Shown here: piece after piece, positions 36,569-45,354 of the stretch
Position numbering within the stretch: position 1 is the first letter of the stretch
Layout: the number at the start of each line of letters is the position of its first letter
Source: Limobrevibacterium gyesilva
GTDB lineage: Bacteria > Pseudomonadota > Alphaproteobacteria > Acetobacterales > Acetobacteraceae
DNA: 64,000 nt
Assembly (NCBI RefSeq): GCF_025989185.1
Contig: NZ_JAPDNT010000005.1
Location: 1 to 64,000, forward strand
Reading direction: 5' to 3'
Position numbers and translations under genes: made by a program
Notes under the pieces: model-generated
What the model was told of the DNA's origin: nothing
The model's input: the letters and a program-made list of their open reading frames with translations, nothing else
Databases searched by the model: none

Positions 36569-36680
36569 CAGGGGTCATCCCGACTCGGGGGGCCGGCGAA
36601 CCGTTGCCCGCCCCACTGGGACCGGAGGGGGCCGCGCGCATGCCGGCCCCACCGCTTCTACGGTCCCGCCTGCACAAGCG

Positions 36681-37028
36681 TCATGCGGGGTGACGCTCCT
36701 CCTCTTCGGCGATCGTGCTCAGCGACAACATGGTATGCGCGTAGGCGCCTCCCGCTCGCATCTCGGCGGCAACCCAGATGGCTTCCATCAACTCCTGCGG
36801 CGTGGCGCCGTGTCGCAGCGCCGCCTTGGTATGACCCTTGATGCAATAGGGGCACTGCGTCACATGCGCCACGGCCACCGCGATCACCTGTTTCATCTTG
36901 GCGCTCAGCGCCCCATCGGCGAACACGCTGGCACTGAAAGCCTCGAAAGCCGCCTGCGTACCGGGGGCAAGCTCGCGCCGCTTGGCGGCCAGTTCCCGGG
37001 TTGCGGCGGGATAGATCGGTTCAGACAT
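36681..37028 (-). CDS. Carboxymuconolactone decarboxylase/AhpD-like protein
   Basis: The 115-residue protein contains the CPYCIKGH redox motif with VAVAHVTQ before it and KAALRHGATPQELMEAI after it, which is the CMD/AhpD peroxidase core. Such proteins act as small peroxide- or disulphide-reducing enzymes and differ from the CMD member at 29853, which lacks the two cysteines. ATG 37028 follows GGAGTAACAG. It is only 33 bp downstream of the cytochrome-oxidase gene and probably co-transcribed, which suggests redox protection during respiration. Confidence 0.9.
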   Translation of the reverse strand: MSEPIYPAATRELAAKRRELAPGTQAAFEAFSASVFADGALSAKMKQVIAVAVAHVTQCPYCIKGHTKAALRHGATPQELMEAIWVAAEMRAGGAYAHTMLSLSTIAEEEERHPA

Positions 37029-37061
37029 GCCTGTTACTCCTTTGCTGCTGCGTTCACGCGG

Positions 37062-38657
37062 CTACCGGATCTGCGGCAGTTCCTCGAAGGTGTGGAACGG
37101 CGGCGGCGACGGGAGGGTCCATTCGAGCGTCGTCGCTCCGTCGCCCCAGTAGTTGGCGGGCACACGTTCGGTCGAGGTGACGGTGCGGTACACCACGTAG
37201 AGAAAGACCAGCACGCCCAGACCGCCGATATACGACCCGATCGAGGCGACGAAGTTCCAACCGTAGAATGCGTCCGGATAGTCGGCATAGCGGCGGGGCA
37301 TTCCCGCCAAGCCCAGGAAGTGCATCGGGAAGAAGGTGAGGTTGACGCCGATGAAGGTAACCCAGAAATGCACCTTGCCCCAGAACTCGGGATACGGGTG
37401 CCCCGAGATCTTGCCGACCCAGTAGTAGAAGCCGGCGAAGATCGCGAAGACGGACCCCAGCGACAGGACATAGTGGAAGTGGGCAATCACGTAGTAGGTG
37501 TTATGCACGGTCTGATCAATGCCGGCGTTGGCGAGCACCACGCCGGTGACGCCGCCGATCGTGAACACGAAGATAAAGCCCACCGCCCATAGCATCGGCG
37601 TCTTGAACTCGATCGACCCGCCCCACATCGTGGCCAGCCATGAAAAGACTTTGATGCCGGTCGGCACGGCGATGATCATTGACGCCGTCATGAAATAGAC
37701 GCGGGTATCAACGTCCATGCCAGACACGAACATATGGTGAGCCCAAACCACCGAGCCCACGAAGCCGATCGCCACCATGGCATAGACCATGCCGAGATAG
37801 CCGAATACGGGCTTCCTGCTGAAGGTGGACACCACATGACTGATGATGCCGAAGCCCGGCAGGATCATGATGTAGACTTCCGGGTGGCCGAAGAACCAGA
37901 AGAGGTGCTGGTACAGCACCGGGTCGCCGCCGCCGGCGGGATCGAAGAACGCCGTGCCGAAGTCGCGGTCGAAGATCAGCATCGTGATCGCGGCCGCCAG
38001 CACCGGAATCGTCACCAGCAGCATGAACGCCGTCACCAGCTGCGACCACACGAACAGCGGCATCTTATGCAGCGTCATGCCCGGCGCGCGCATGTTGAAG
38101 ATAGTGGTGATGAAGTTGATCGATGCAAGCAAGGAGCTGATGCCCGTCAGGTGCAGCCCGAACATCGTGCAGTCCAGGCCGATGCCCGGCTGGTAGGTGC
38201 TGTTGGACAGCGGCGGATACAGCGTCCAACCGGTACCGGACTCGCCCAGGAGCAGCCCGGTCATGACCAGGCAGAAGGCCGGGACCAGCAACCAGAAGCT
38301 GATGTTGTTCAGGCGCGGGAATGCCATCTCGGGCGCGCCGATCAGGATCGGGATGAACCAGTTCCCGAAGCCGCCGATCAGCGCCGGCATGAGCGTGAAG
38401 AAGATCATGACCAGCCCGTGCGCGGTCACGATGGTGTTCCATTCCTGGCCGGACGTCACGATCTGCGAACCCGGATGCATCAACTGCGCGCGCATCAGGA
38501 CCGACAGCAGCCCGCCGACGACGCCGGCAGAGGCCGAGAAGATCAGGTAAAGGGTGCCGATATCCCTGTGGTTGGTGCTGAACAGCCACCGCCTGGCAAA
38601 ACTCATATTGTGGCTGTCGTGGCCGCCAGCCACCTGATCGTGGGTCGTCACCGACAT
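37062..38657 (-). CDS. ctaD: Cytochrome c oxidase subunit I, orphan
   Basis: The 531-residue heme-copper oxidase catalytic subunit has 12 membrane helices. It carries [14 protein letters not shown] (low-spin heme His), [15 protein letters not shown] (Cu-B His, cross-linked Tyr and the proton-path Glu), WAHHMFVSG (Cu-B HisHis) and [14 protein letters not shown] (heme a3 and heme a His). All expected ligands are present, so it should be active. The ATG at 38657 follows AGGAGG. No genes for subunit II, III or heme-O synthase are near, which is unusual; the partner subunits must be encoded elsewhere. Confidence 0.95.
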   Translation of the reverse strand: MSVTTHDQVAGGHDSHNMSFARRWLFSTNHRDIGTLYLIFSASAGVVGGLLSVLMRAQLMHPGSQIVTSGQEWNTIVTAHGLVMIFFTLMPALIGGFGNWFIPILIGAPEMAFPRLNNISFWLLVPAFCLVMTGLLLGESGTGWTLYPPLSNSTYQPGIGLDCTMFGLHLTGISSLLASINFITTIFNMRAPGMTLHKMPLFVWSQLVTAFMLLVTIPVLAAAITMLIFDRDFGTAFFDPAGGGDPVLYQHLFWFFGHPEVYIMILPGFGIISHVVSTFSRKPVFGYLGMVYAMVAIGFVGSVVWAHHMFVSGMDVDTRVYFMTASMIIAVPTGIKVFSWLATMWGGSIEFKTPMLWAVGFIFVFTIGGVTGVVLANAGIDQTVHNTYYVIAHFHYVLSLGSVFAIFAGFYYWVGKISGHPYPEFWGKVHFWVTFIGVNLTFFPMHFLGLAGMPRRYADYPDAFYGWNFVASIGSYIGGLGVLVFLYVVYRTVTSTERVPANYWGDGATTLEWTLPSPPPFHTFEELPQIR

Positions 38658-38783
38658 TTTCGTCCTCCTAAGCACGCAGATCGACTGGGGTACTCAAATC
38701 GCTGGGAATCGTCTGGACCGATGCAGGTCGCCATCGGATCAAGATCCGACCCCGGCCTTTGGTCATGAGCGCGCCAGACACCG

Positions 38784-39983
38784 TCAGGCCGCCTCTCGTG
38801 TCTTTGCGGCGGTCACGAGCATGCGGCCGTAGACGATGTCGAACAGGCCGAAGGCGGCGATCCAGCAGATGCCGGACAAGATGAGGAGCGGCATCAGGAT
38901 GGCTCCGTCCCAGGCGGCCCAGAGCCGCATCAGTGCGGCCAAAGTGACAAGCACGTAGATTGCGATCGTGGCCGGACTCGCGGTCAGCGCCCGTCCCGTA
39001 TGGCCCAGCGTGACGCGCGTCATGACCGCGAGGATCATGGTGGCGATGGCCCCCGCGGTCAGTGCGTGGATCGCCGCCGAGGTCGGTACCGACGGCACAA
39101 GCAGGGAGAGGCCCAGAAGGGTCACACCCAACGCCAGCCACGCATAGCCGACATGGAGAACCAGCAGCAGAGGCTCGGCCGTGGTCGCCGCGCCGCGCCA
39201 ACGAGAGAGTCGCCAGCCGTTGAACACCCCGCCGATGATGAGGAGGTATCCGAGCGGACGCAGATCAGGGAAAAACGCCCACCCGAGCAGTCCCGTGTGG
39301 AGCGTTCCAAGGGCGGCGCGATCCACCCAGTTGCGGCTGGCGGGCGCTGCCCGGCCGCCGTGGGTTGCAAGCCAGTTTCTGGTGAAAAGCGGAACGATCC
39401 GACCTCCGATTGCCGAGATCAGGACGATCGCGGCCGTGATGCCCAGTCGCCAGCCGAGTCCGAAGGGTATGGCGACGCCCGCGGCCTCCAGATGCATGAG
39501 CAGGTTCGCCAGCGCGAAGACGCCGACCGGAACGGCGAGTGGCAAGTTGCGCCAGTTCCGGGCCGCGACGATCTCGCGGACCACGATGATGAACAGGGCG
39601 ACCGCAAACGACAGGTCGGCGACGATGGTCAGCCAGGCCGGCATCAGGTCCGAGACCAGACAGGCGGCGCGGCCCAGAACCCAGAGGCCGAGCAGGGCGG
39701 TCAATGCCCACCCGTTCACCGGCGGCCGGCCGGTCCAGTTCGGGATGGCCGTGAGCAGAAATCCGGCGACGCTGGCCATCACGAAGCCGAACAGCATTTC
39801 GTGGATATGCCACGCCATCGGGCCGAACTGCGTGGGCAGGCTCAGTTGGTCGTTCAGCATGCAGATCCATAGCGCCAGCGCGATCGCGGCCCAGGTTCCG
39901 GCGGCAAGAAAGAATGGCCGGAACCCGACGCTCAGAAACGCCGAGGTGCTGCGCCGGGCCGCCCCGGCGACGGCACTGCTCAT
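38784..39983 (-). CDS. nnrS: NnrS family membrane protein
   Basis: This 399-residue protein has about 12 hydrophobic helices and the NnrS features [32 protein letters not shown] with the conserved HxHE-like His pair, and [19 protein letters not shown]. NnrS proteins bind heme and copper and help bacteria deal with nitric oxide and its metal-nitrosyl products. The ATG at 39983 overlaps the ferredoxin stop in ATGA, so the two are co-translated. Its closeness to nrdJ and ctaD and the nearby FNR-type box point to a low-oxygen/NO response unit. Confidence 0.93.
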   Translation of the reverse strand: MSSAVAGAARRSTSAFLSVGFRPFFLAAGTWAAIALALWICMLNDQLSLPTQFGPMAWHIHEMLFGFVMASVAGFLLTAIPNWTGRPPVNGWALTALLGLWVLGRAACLVSDLMPAWLTIVADLSFAVALFIIVVREIVAARNWRNLPLAVPVGVFALANLLMHLEAAGVAIPFGLGWRLGITAAIVLISAIGGRIVPLFTRNWLATHGGRAAPASRNWVDRAALGTLHTGLLGWAFFPDLRPLGYLLIIGGVFNGWRLSRWRGAATTAEPLLLVLHVGYAWLALGVTLLGLSLLVPSVPTSAAIHALTAGAIATMILAVMTRVTLGHTGRALTASPATIAIYVLVTLAALMRLWAAWDGAILMPLLILSGICWIAAFGLFDIVYGRMLVTAAKTREAA

Positions 39984-40333
39984 GTTTCGGAGTCCGGCGT
40001 ACTCCCCCCGTGCGGCTTGGGACTGAACATGGCCTTCTTTCCCGCAACGCCGTTCCACGCGTCGGCGTCGGCTGGCGGCGGCTCCTTGCGTGCGAGGTTT
40101 GGCCATTGCTGCGCATAGGTACGGTTCAACTCGAGCCACGCGGCCGCCTGGCCGTCGCTATCCGGTACAATTGCCTGGGCTGGGCATTCAGGTTCGCAGA
40201 CGCCGCAGTCGATGCATTCGTCGGGATGGATGACGAGCATGTTCTCGCCAGCGTAGAAGCAGTCCACCGGACAGACTTCGACGCAATCCATGTACTTGCA
40301 CCGGATACAACTCTCGGTGACCACATATGTCAT
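39980..40333 (-). CDS. fdxA: Seven-iron ferredoxin
   Basis: The 117-residue protein starts [19 protein letters not shown], and the cysteines of [14 protein letters not shown] and [12 protein letters not shown] are the ligands of a [3Fe-4S] and a [4Fe-4S] cluster, as in Azotobacter ferredoxin I. It transfers low-potential electrons in the cytosol. The start was set at 40333; the open frame extends upstream into GC-rich leader. Overlap with nnrS implies electron supply to, or co-regulation with, NO defence. It has a C-terminal tail rich in Pro and Ala, which is usual. Confidence 0.93.
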   Translation of the reverse strand: MTYVVTESCIRCKYMDCVEVCPVDCFYAGENMLVIHPDECIDCGVCEPECPAQAIVPDSDGQAAAWLELNRTYAQQWPNLARKEPPPADADAWNGVAGKKAMFSPKPHGGSTPDSET

Positions 40334-40950
40334 GGCGTCGCACTCCGACGTACGTTTTGGAATGGTGTGACGAGCGGCGCCCGTGGCGGCGTTCGCCTGG
40401 TTCGTTTGGCCAGACGCCGGGCTCGCCCTGTGATGCCTCGATCCGCTCGCGCGCACGATACCTGGATGGAGGAATCGCCCGGCGTCCATGCGGTCCGAGG
40501 CATTGAGAGCGCGCCCACGGCCGGGCGCCGCCGGCCTGCAGAGGCAGGCCGGTAAACGGAGGGGCAAACACCCCCTTCGCACCTCTCGCTCCTGCGTTTC
40601 ATAGCGGCTTCTCGTGTCTGGAAGAGGTATTCGACATGCGTCTTATAGCCGCCCCCGTGCGAAAAGCAATACCTGCGGTACATGTTTTTGAGCGCTGGAA
40701 CACCGGGCAGAACGGGTGCGTCACGACGCCGTCCGATCAGCGTGCGACGTCACGGGCGCGGGGACAACGAGCCGCCGCGAGGGTTGACTTAGGTTAATGA
40801 CAAACCGCCTGAACTTCTATTCGGTTGAAGCCTGAGGTCGGCTGCAACCTCGAGAGAGCGTAACCGCCTCGGGCGGCCGCTGGGGTCATGCAATGGGTGG
40901 CGCCGGCCAAGATATCACCGCACCTGAAATACGGAGCGCCAGGACAAGCC
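40334..40950. other. Intergenic region upstream of fdxA and the lipoprotein gene
   Basis: About 620 bp without a supported gene. It contains an FNR/DNR-type box at 40784-40797, which may control the rightward lipoprotein gene. An AT-richer segment (40590-40680) may hold the fdxA promoter, but I could not fix -35 and -10 boxes. Open frames in this stretch look like shadows of high GC content. Confidence 0.5.
40784..40797 (+). promoter_or_regulatory. FNR/DNR-type box 1
   Basis: TTGAC-TTAG-GTTAA matches the TTGAC-N4-GTCAA dyad of CRP/FNR-family regulators with one change in the second half. The identical half-site pair occurs at 48999. It is 154 bp upstream of the lipoprotein start at 40951 and about 450 bp from fdxA. 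Confidence 0.5.
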
Positions 40951-41439
40951 ATGCAGCACCCTAGCTCAAGAAGGCGGCTGGTTCTCACGACAACAGGTCT
41001 CACGATGGGCCTGCTGGCGCTTGCCGCGTGCGCCGGCTCGCAATCGAACAATGGCACCCCAGCGGTGCTCAATGGCCAGTCGCCGACCGGCTATATCGAC
41101 ATGTCAGAGATCCAGGCGGCCTATATCGGCAGCGGCACCGGCGGCACGGGCACCCTTCAGTTCGGCGGCAAGACCTATCCCTTCCGCGTCGATGGCGTCG
41201 GCATCGGCGGAATCGGCTTCTCTTCGGTGGAAGCGAGCGGCGAGGTGTACAACCTCCTTGACCTCCGGCAGTTTCCCGGCACCTACGCGCAAGGCCGCTA
41301 CGGCTTCGCCCTGGGTAACGTGAGTGGCGGCGACCTGTGGCTGAAGAACGAGAACGGCGTGGTTCTCCACCTTGTGGCCAAGCGCACCGGGCTGATGCTG
41401 AGCCTGGGCGCCGACGCCATCATGATCACGCTGACCTAG
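40951..41439 (+). CDS. Lipoprotein, unrecognised family (paralogue 1)
   Basis: This 162-residue protein starts with a lipoprotein signal (RRLVLTTTGLTMGLLALAAC; lipobox LAAC) and should be anchored in a membrane. The ATG at 40951 is chosen over an upstream one because it gives a clean signal. The mature part is Gly-rich: GTGGTGTLQFGGKTYPFRVD, then GIGGIGFSSVEASGEVYNL and GVVLHLVAKRTGL. A clearly related protein lies at 42599, and the two flank a beta-barrel gene, which suggests one envelope complex. I do not know the family. An FNR-type box is upstream. Confidence 0.8.
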   Translation: MQHPSSRRRLVLTTTGLTMGLLALAACAGSQSNNGTPAVLNGQSPTGYIDMSEIQAAYIGSGTGGTGTLQFGGKTYPFRVDGVGIGGIGFSSVEASGEVYNLLDLRQFPGTYAQGRYGFALGNVSGGDLWLKNENGVVLHLVAKRTGLMLSLGADAIMITLT

Positions 41440-41718
41440 AATGCCGTCCCCCGCCGTCCGTCCGGGGCGGCGATGCTCCGGCCTGCGGCGGGCGCCTGGT
41501 GGGGCCACGATGCGCGCGCTTCCGATGGCCGTCGTATGGCCCGGCCAGGTACGGGCGGGCGCATACACCGCGCATTTCCACACCGGTGTCCCAACCTTCG
41601 CGGAGTTGAGACAGGTGCTGACGGCCACATTCATGCGCGCGGGTATTCTCCGCTCTATGGCATGGCCGGTGGAGACGGAATGAGATGCCGGGTTTCGGGA
41701 CATGAGGGAACGGTCATC

Positions 41719-42585
41719 ATGTGCGCAAGAACCATTCTTGCCGCCGTCACGGCGCTCGGCGCTCTCACCGCCGCGTCCGCCCGTGCCCAGATCGCGACTA
41801 CCCAGCCAACCCTGGATTCGAAACCCGGCTGGACCTTCGCTGTCACGCCCTATGTGTGGCTGCCCTCGCTCTCGGCCAAGCTCAACTACAACACCCCGCG
41901 TGCTGGGAGCGTAACAACCACGATCAGCGCAGGCCCCGGCGACTACCTCTCCAAGCTCAATTTCGCGCTCATGGGCGGCGCCGAGGCACGCCACGACCGC
42001 TTCATCATCATGACCGACCTGGTCTACGCCAACGCCAGCCTGACCACGAGCAACAGCCACTTCGCCTCGTTCAATCCCGGCTCTGGCCCGATCTTCATCC
42101 CGCGCGAGCAGCAGCTCGACACCGGCTCGCGGCTGGCGGCGACGGTCTGGTCGGTCGCCGGCGGTTATACGCTGCTGCAAGGCGGCTGGGGCAATGTCGA
42201 CGCCGTCGTCGGCATGCGCATGCTGGTCGTGGGCGACACCACCAATTACACGCTCACCAACGACATCTTTCTGCCCAACCGGACGATCGGTCTGTCGCGC
42301 ACCGGCAGCCTCAACCTGAACGATGTCAACGTCGAAGGGGTCGGCGGCGTGAAAGGCCGCATCAATATTCCCAACAGCCGCTTCTACGTCCCCTTCTACG
42401 CCGACGTCGGCGGCGGCGGCCTGCCGCTCACCTGGCAGGTCTACGCCAGCATCGCTTACCGCGCCGCGAACTGGGTCGATCTTTCGGCCGGCTACCGCTA
42501 CCTGGCCTTCGAGACCGGGGGCAACAAAGGCGTGCACAACCTCGACCTCGGCGGCGCCATCCTCGTCGCCAACTTCCGCTTCTAG
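41719..42585 (+). CDS. Outer-membrane beta-barrel protein
   Basis: The 288-residue protein has a signal peptide (TILAAVTALGALTAASARAQ) and then a series of amphipathic, aromatic-ended strands (TFAVTPYVWLPSL, LIMTDLVYANAS-type, YFVPFYADVGGG) ending in a terminal Phe (ILVANFRF), the assembly signal of outer-membrane barrels. It resembles small OmpW/OprF-like porin-like proteins but no precise family is claimed. The ATG at 41719 follows GAGGGAACGG. The position between two related lipoproteins suggests a structural or transport unit in the outer membrane. Confidence 0.85.
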   Translation: MCARTILAAVTALGALTAASARAQIATTQPTLDSKPGWTFAVTPYVWLPSLSAKLNYNTPRAGSVTTTISAGPGDYLSKLNFALMGGAEARHDRFIIMTDLVYANASLTTSNSHFASFNPGSGPIFIPREQQLDTGSRLAATVWSVAGGYTLLQGGWGNVDAVVGMRMLVVGDTTNYTLTNDIFLPNRTIGLSRTGSLNLNDVNVEGVGGVKGRINIPNSRFYVPFYADVGGGGLPLTWQVYASIAYRAANWVDLSAGYRYLAFETGGNKGVHNLDLGGAILVANFRF

Positions 42586-42598
42586 GCGCGACTCGCGC

Positions 42599-43045
42599 AT
42601 GCAGAAGCATCGCCTTCTCCTGGCCGCCTTCGCCCTGACCGGCATGCTCACGGCATGTTCGCCCCGTCCCCCGCCGGCGCCGCCACCCCCCTCCGGGACG
42701 GTCGAGCTCAACCCGGGGTCCGAGTTCGATGTTGTCGGCGGCGGTGGCGGCGCCGGGATCTTCTTCCTCAACGGCGGCCGCTACCGCTTCACCATCGACG
42801 GTGTGGGGCCACAAGGCGCCGACATCGCGGTTCTGCAGACGAAAGGAGAGGTTCATCGCCTGGCGGACATCCAGCGGTTCCCCGGAACCTACAGGGTCGC
42901 CCCTGCTGGCGACGTGCCCGCCGGGGCCCAAGCGGGCGGCCTCTGGCTTGAGAATGGCCACGGTACCCTGTTGCACCTGCTGACGCCGTCTGGCGGCCGC
43001 ATGCCGCCATTGGGCACGGATGCAGTGTCGATCCTCATGCAATGA
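42599..43045 (+). CDS. Lipoprotein, unrecognised family (paralogue 2)
   Basis: This 148-residue relative of the protein at 40951 has a lipoprotein signal (LLLAAFALTGMLTACS) followed by a Pro-rich linker (RPPPAPPPPSG). The same order of blocks occurs: GGGGGAGIFFLNGGRYRFTI, GVGPQGADIAVLQTKGEVHR and ENGHGTLLHLLTPSGG. It starts 13 bp after the barrel gene, so both are co-transcribed. Its role is unknown; the paired lipoproteins may contact the barrel from the periplasm. Confidence 0.8.
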   Translation: MQKHRLLLAAFALTGMLTACSPRPPPAPPPPSGTVELNPGSEFDVVGGGGGAGIFFLNGGRYRFTIDGVGPQGADIAVLQTKGEVHRLADIQRFPGTYRVAPAGDVPAGAQAGGLWLENGHGTLLHLLTPSGGRMPPLGTDAVSILMQ

Positions 43046-43072
43046 TGGGCCCGGTGCGCCCGGCGGCCCATC
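43044..43072. terminator. Bidirectional hairpin between convergent genes
   Basis: GATGGGCC (43044-43051) pairs with GGCCCATC (43065-43072), and CGG/CCG can extend it. It sits between the stops of the lipoprotein gene (43045) and of pqiC (43085), so it probably ends both transcripts. Confidence 0.55.
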
Positions 43073-43084
43073 CGCTTCCGGGCA

Positions 43085-43666
43085 TCAGCGGATCATGCGT
43101 GCGATCTCATCGGCGAGCTGGGCCATGGCGGTACTCATCGCCGCGACCACGTCATCGTTCGAGTTCGAGGCGGGGTGCTGGGTGATCCGGATGGTCCGGG
43201 ACGCCGGCGGAATGCGGGTGCCGTCGTGACGAACCGCGACCTGCGCGACCAGCACGACATCGCCCGTCACATCCACGTCGAGACGCTGCATGTCGATTTC
43301 GAGAATCGTGTCGGGCTGCATGGAAAGGCCGCCGGACTCGGAGTACACCGACGCATCGGGCAGCCGCATCAGCAGGTTCTCGATCGTCACCCGCTCGATC
43401 ATCCGAGAGAGCGGCTCACCCCAACGCGCCATGTCGGTGACGACCAGGCGATACGGCGTTGTGGCGCGCACGAGCCCCGGCCGGTCCAGATAGCCGGCCA
43501 GCCCGACGCGCCGCATCTCGATGCTGCGGCTCTTCGTCGCGTGCACGACAATGCCGGGCTGCGCCGCCATGGTGTAGAGCGTGGGATCGGGCCCGCTGCT
43601 GCAGGCGGCCGGAAGCAGCAACAACAGCACGGCGGCCAGGCGCCGCGACAGGCGACCGGCCATCAC
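43085..43666 (-). CDS. pqiC: PqiC-type lipoprotein (ABC-type transport auxiliary family)
   Basis: The 193-residue protein has a lipoprotein signal (AAVLLLLLPAACSSGPDPTLY) and the LYTM...APYRL-type features of the PqiC/YmbA family, including RIERVTIENLLMRLPDASVY-like text (MIERVTIENLLMRLPDA). PqiC is the outer-membrane partner in the trans-envelope PqiAB lipid-transport bridge. It overlaps pqiB by four bases, so the three genes form one operon. A hairpin follows. Confidence 0.9.
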   Translation of the reverse strand: MMAGRLSRRLAAVLLLLLPAACSSGPDPTLYTMAAQPGIVVHATKSRSIEMRRVGLAGYLDRPGLVRATTPYRLVVTDMARWGEPLSRMIERVTIENLLMRLPDASVYSESGGLSMQPDTILEIDMQRLDVDVTGDVVLVAQVAVRHDGTRIPPASRTIRITQHPASNSNDDVVAAMSTAMAQLADEIARMIR

Positions 43667-45354
43667 TTCTCCCCCGTCGGCGAGGCGTTGCGGCCGCGCA
43701 GCAGCGCATCCGGATGCTGGTCGATATAGTCGGCCAGCAGCCGCAGCGAGCGAGCGGTGTCACTGAGCTGCCCCATCATTCGCTGCAGGTCGCGATTGAA
43801 TTGCGAATTCGAGCCATAACCCGTGTCCATCGAACCGAGCAGGCGCGTCGCCCGATCGATCGTCGCCTGCAATCCCTGCGCCATCTCCGGAAGGCGCTTG
43901 AGCGCCGGAGCGGCACCGGCATCCGCGCTGTGCACCAGGTCCTGCACGCCCTCAAGCGTGGCCGTCAGCGACTGCAACGCCTGGCGCAGCTCGTCGCCAT
44001 TGGTGATCTTGTTGGCCCCGACCAGAATGCTGTTCAGGTTGTCGGTCATCTGCTGCAACGGCAGCGACGCGAGCGACCGGGTGAGCTGGCTGACATTCGA
44101 GATGATCCTGTCCAGGCCGCCGGAGACGCTCGGCAGCACCATGATGCCGTCCTCGAACTTCAGCTCGGCCTGTTGTGAATCCGACGCGAATTCCAGCGCG
44201 ACAAACATCTGGCCGGTCACCAGGTTGGCGCTGCGCAACTCGGCGCGCAGTCCCGCGGCCACTAAGCGGCGGGCCGCTTCGGTCAGGCGATCTTTCGGCA
44301 CATCTCGATCCGGGAATACGCGATCGCCCTGGAGATCGCAGCGTACCACGACATAAGGCGCAGTGCCGGAGTTCGGATCAAAATGGAGCCGTATGTCGCG
44401 CACGACGCCGACCTGGATGCCGAACAACTCCACAGGCGCGCCAACAGCGAGGCCACGCACGGTTCCGTCGAAATGCGTAATGAACGGGACGTTGCGTCGC
44501 TGAGATGCGGTGTTTGCGGTCGCCTGGTCCGCATAGAGCGGGAAGGAGCGGACTGCCGCTGCTTTCGGGCTGCGTTCCGCCTCCGGCGAGGTGTCGAAGG
44601 ACACACCACCGGACAGCAGCGCCTGGAAGCTCTCCAGCCGCACGCTCACGCCGGTCGCGCCGAAGTCGACGGCGAGGCCCGAGGCGTTCCAGAATTGCGT
44701 GTCCTCGTGCACGTAGTCGTCGAAAGGCGCGCGGACGAACACCTTGAAGGTGACGTTGCTCCCCTGCGGGCCAAGATCGTAACCCAGGACTTCGCCGACA
44801 TTGATGTCGCGGTAGAACACCGGCGAGCCGCTGGAAATCGAGCCGATACGCGGTGAGGTCAGGAGGAACGTGCGACCGGGCTCGTCGGAGCGGATCGCCG
44901 GCGGCTCGTCCAGCCCGACATAGTTGCGTTGGGAACGCCCGCCGGGTTCCCCGGGATCGATCTCGATATAGGCGCCCGACAGCAGCGTATCGAGGCCGGA
45001 GACATTGTTCAGGCCCAGCCGCGCGCGGACGACCCAGAAGCGCGCGTGATCCGTCAGGTGTGCGGTTGCCTGGCGCTGCGTATCCACCGTCACTGTCACG
45101 TGGCTCAGGTCCTCGCTTAAAGTGATCGCGCGCACGGTGCCGAGATCCACTGCCTTGTGTCGCACTTTGGTCTGCCCGGCCGTCAGCCCGTCGGCGGTGG
45201 GGAAGGTGATGGTGATGGTCGGCCCACGCTCCTGAAGCGCGCGCCAGCCAAGGAAGCCCGCGATCAATGCTGCGACGATCGGAATCACCCAGACGGCCGA
45301 AAGGCCGCGCCGGCGGCGCACTTCCGACTCTGGCACGGTTTCGACCGACTTCAC
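43663..45354 (-). CDS. pqiB: PqiB, three-MCE-domain envelope transport protein
   Basis: The 563-residue protein has one N-terminal membrane helix (GLSAVWVIPIVAALIAGFLG) followed by three MCE domains (TITITFPTADGLTAGQTKVR; SSGSPVFYRDINVGEVLGYD; VRGLAVGAPVELFGIQVGVV) and a long helical C-terminus that forms the tunnel needle. It carries lipids between the membranes together with PqiA and PqiC. The start is a GTG at 45354 overlapping the pqiA stop (GTGA). The open frame continues upstream only as antisense-like sequence over pqiA. Confidence 0.93.
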   Translation of the reverse strand: MKSVETVPESEVRRRRGLSAVWVIPIVAALIAGFLGWRALQERGPTITITFPTADGLTAGQTKVRHKAVDLGTVRAITLSEDLSHVTVTVDTQRQATAHLTDHARFWVVRARLGLNNVSGLDTLLSGAYIEIDPGEPGGRSQRNYVGLDEPPAIRSDEPGRTFLLTSPRIGSISSGSPVFYRDINVGEVLGYDLGPQGSNVTFKVFVRAPFDDYVHEDTQFWNASGLAVDFGATGVSVRLESFQALLSGGVSFDTSPEAERSPKAAAVRSFPLYADQATANTASQRRNVPFITHFDGTVRGLAVGAPVELFGIQVGVVRDIRLHFDPNSGTAPYVVVRCDLQGDRVFPDRDVPKDRLTEAARRLVAAGLRAELRSANLVTGQMFVALEFASDSQQAELKFEDGIMVLPSVSGGLDRIISNVSQLTRSLASLPLQQMTDNLNSILVGANKITNGDELRQALQSLTATLEGVQDLVHSADAGAAPALKRLPEMAQGLQATIDRATRLLGSMDTGYGSNSQFNRDLQRMMGQLSDTARSLRLLADYIDQHPDALLRGRNASPTGEK

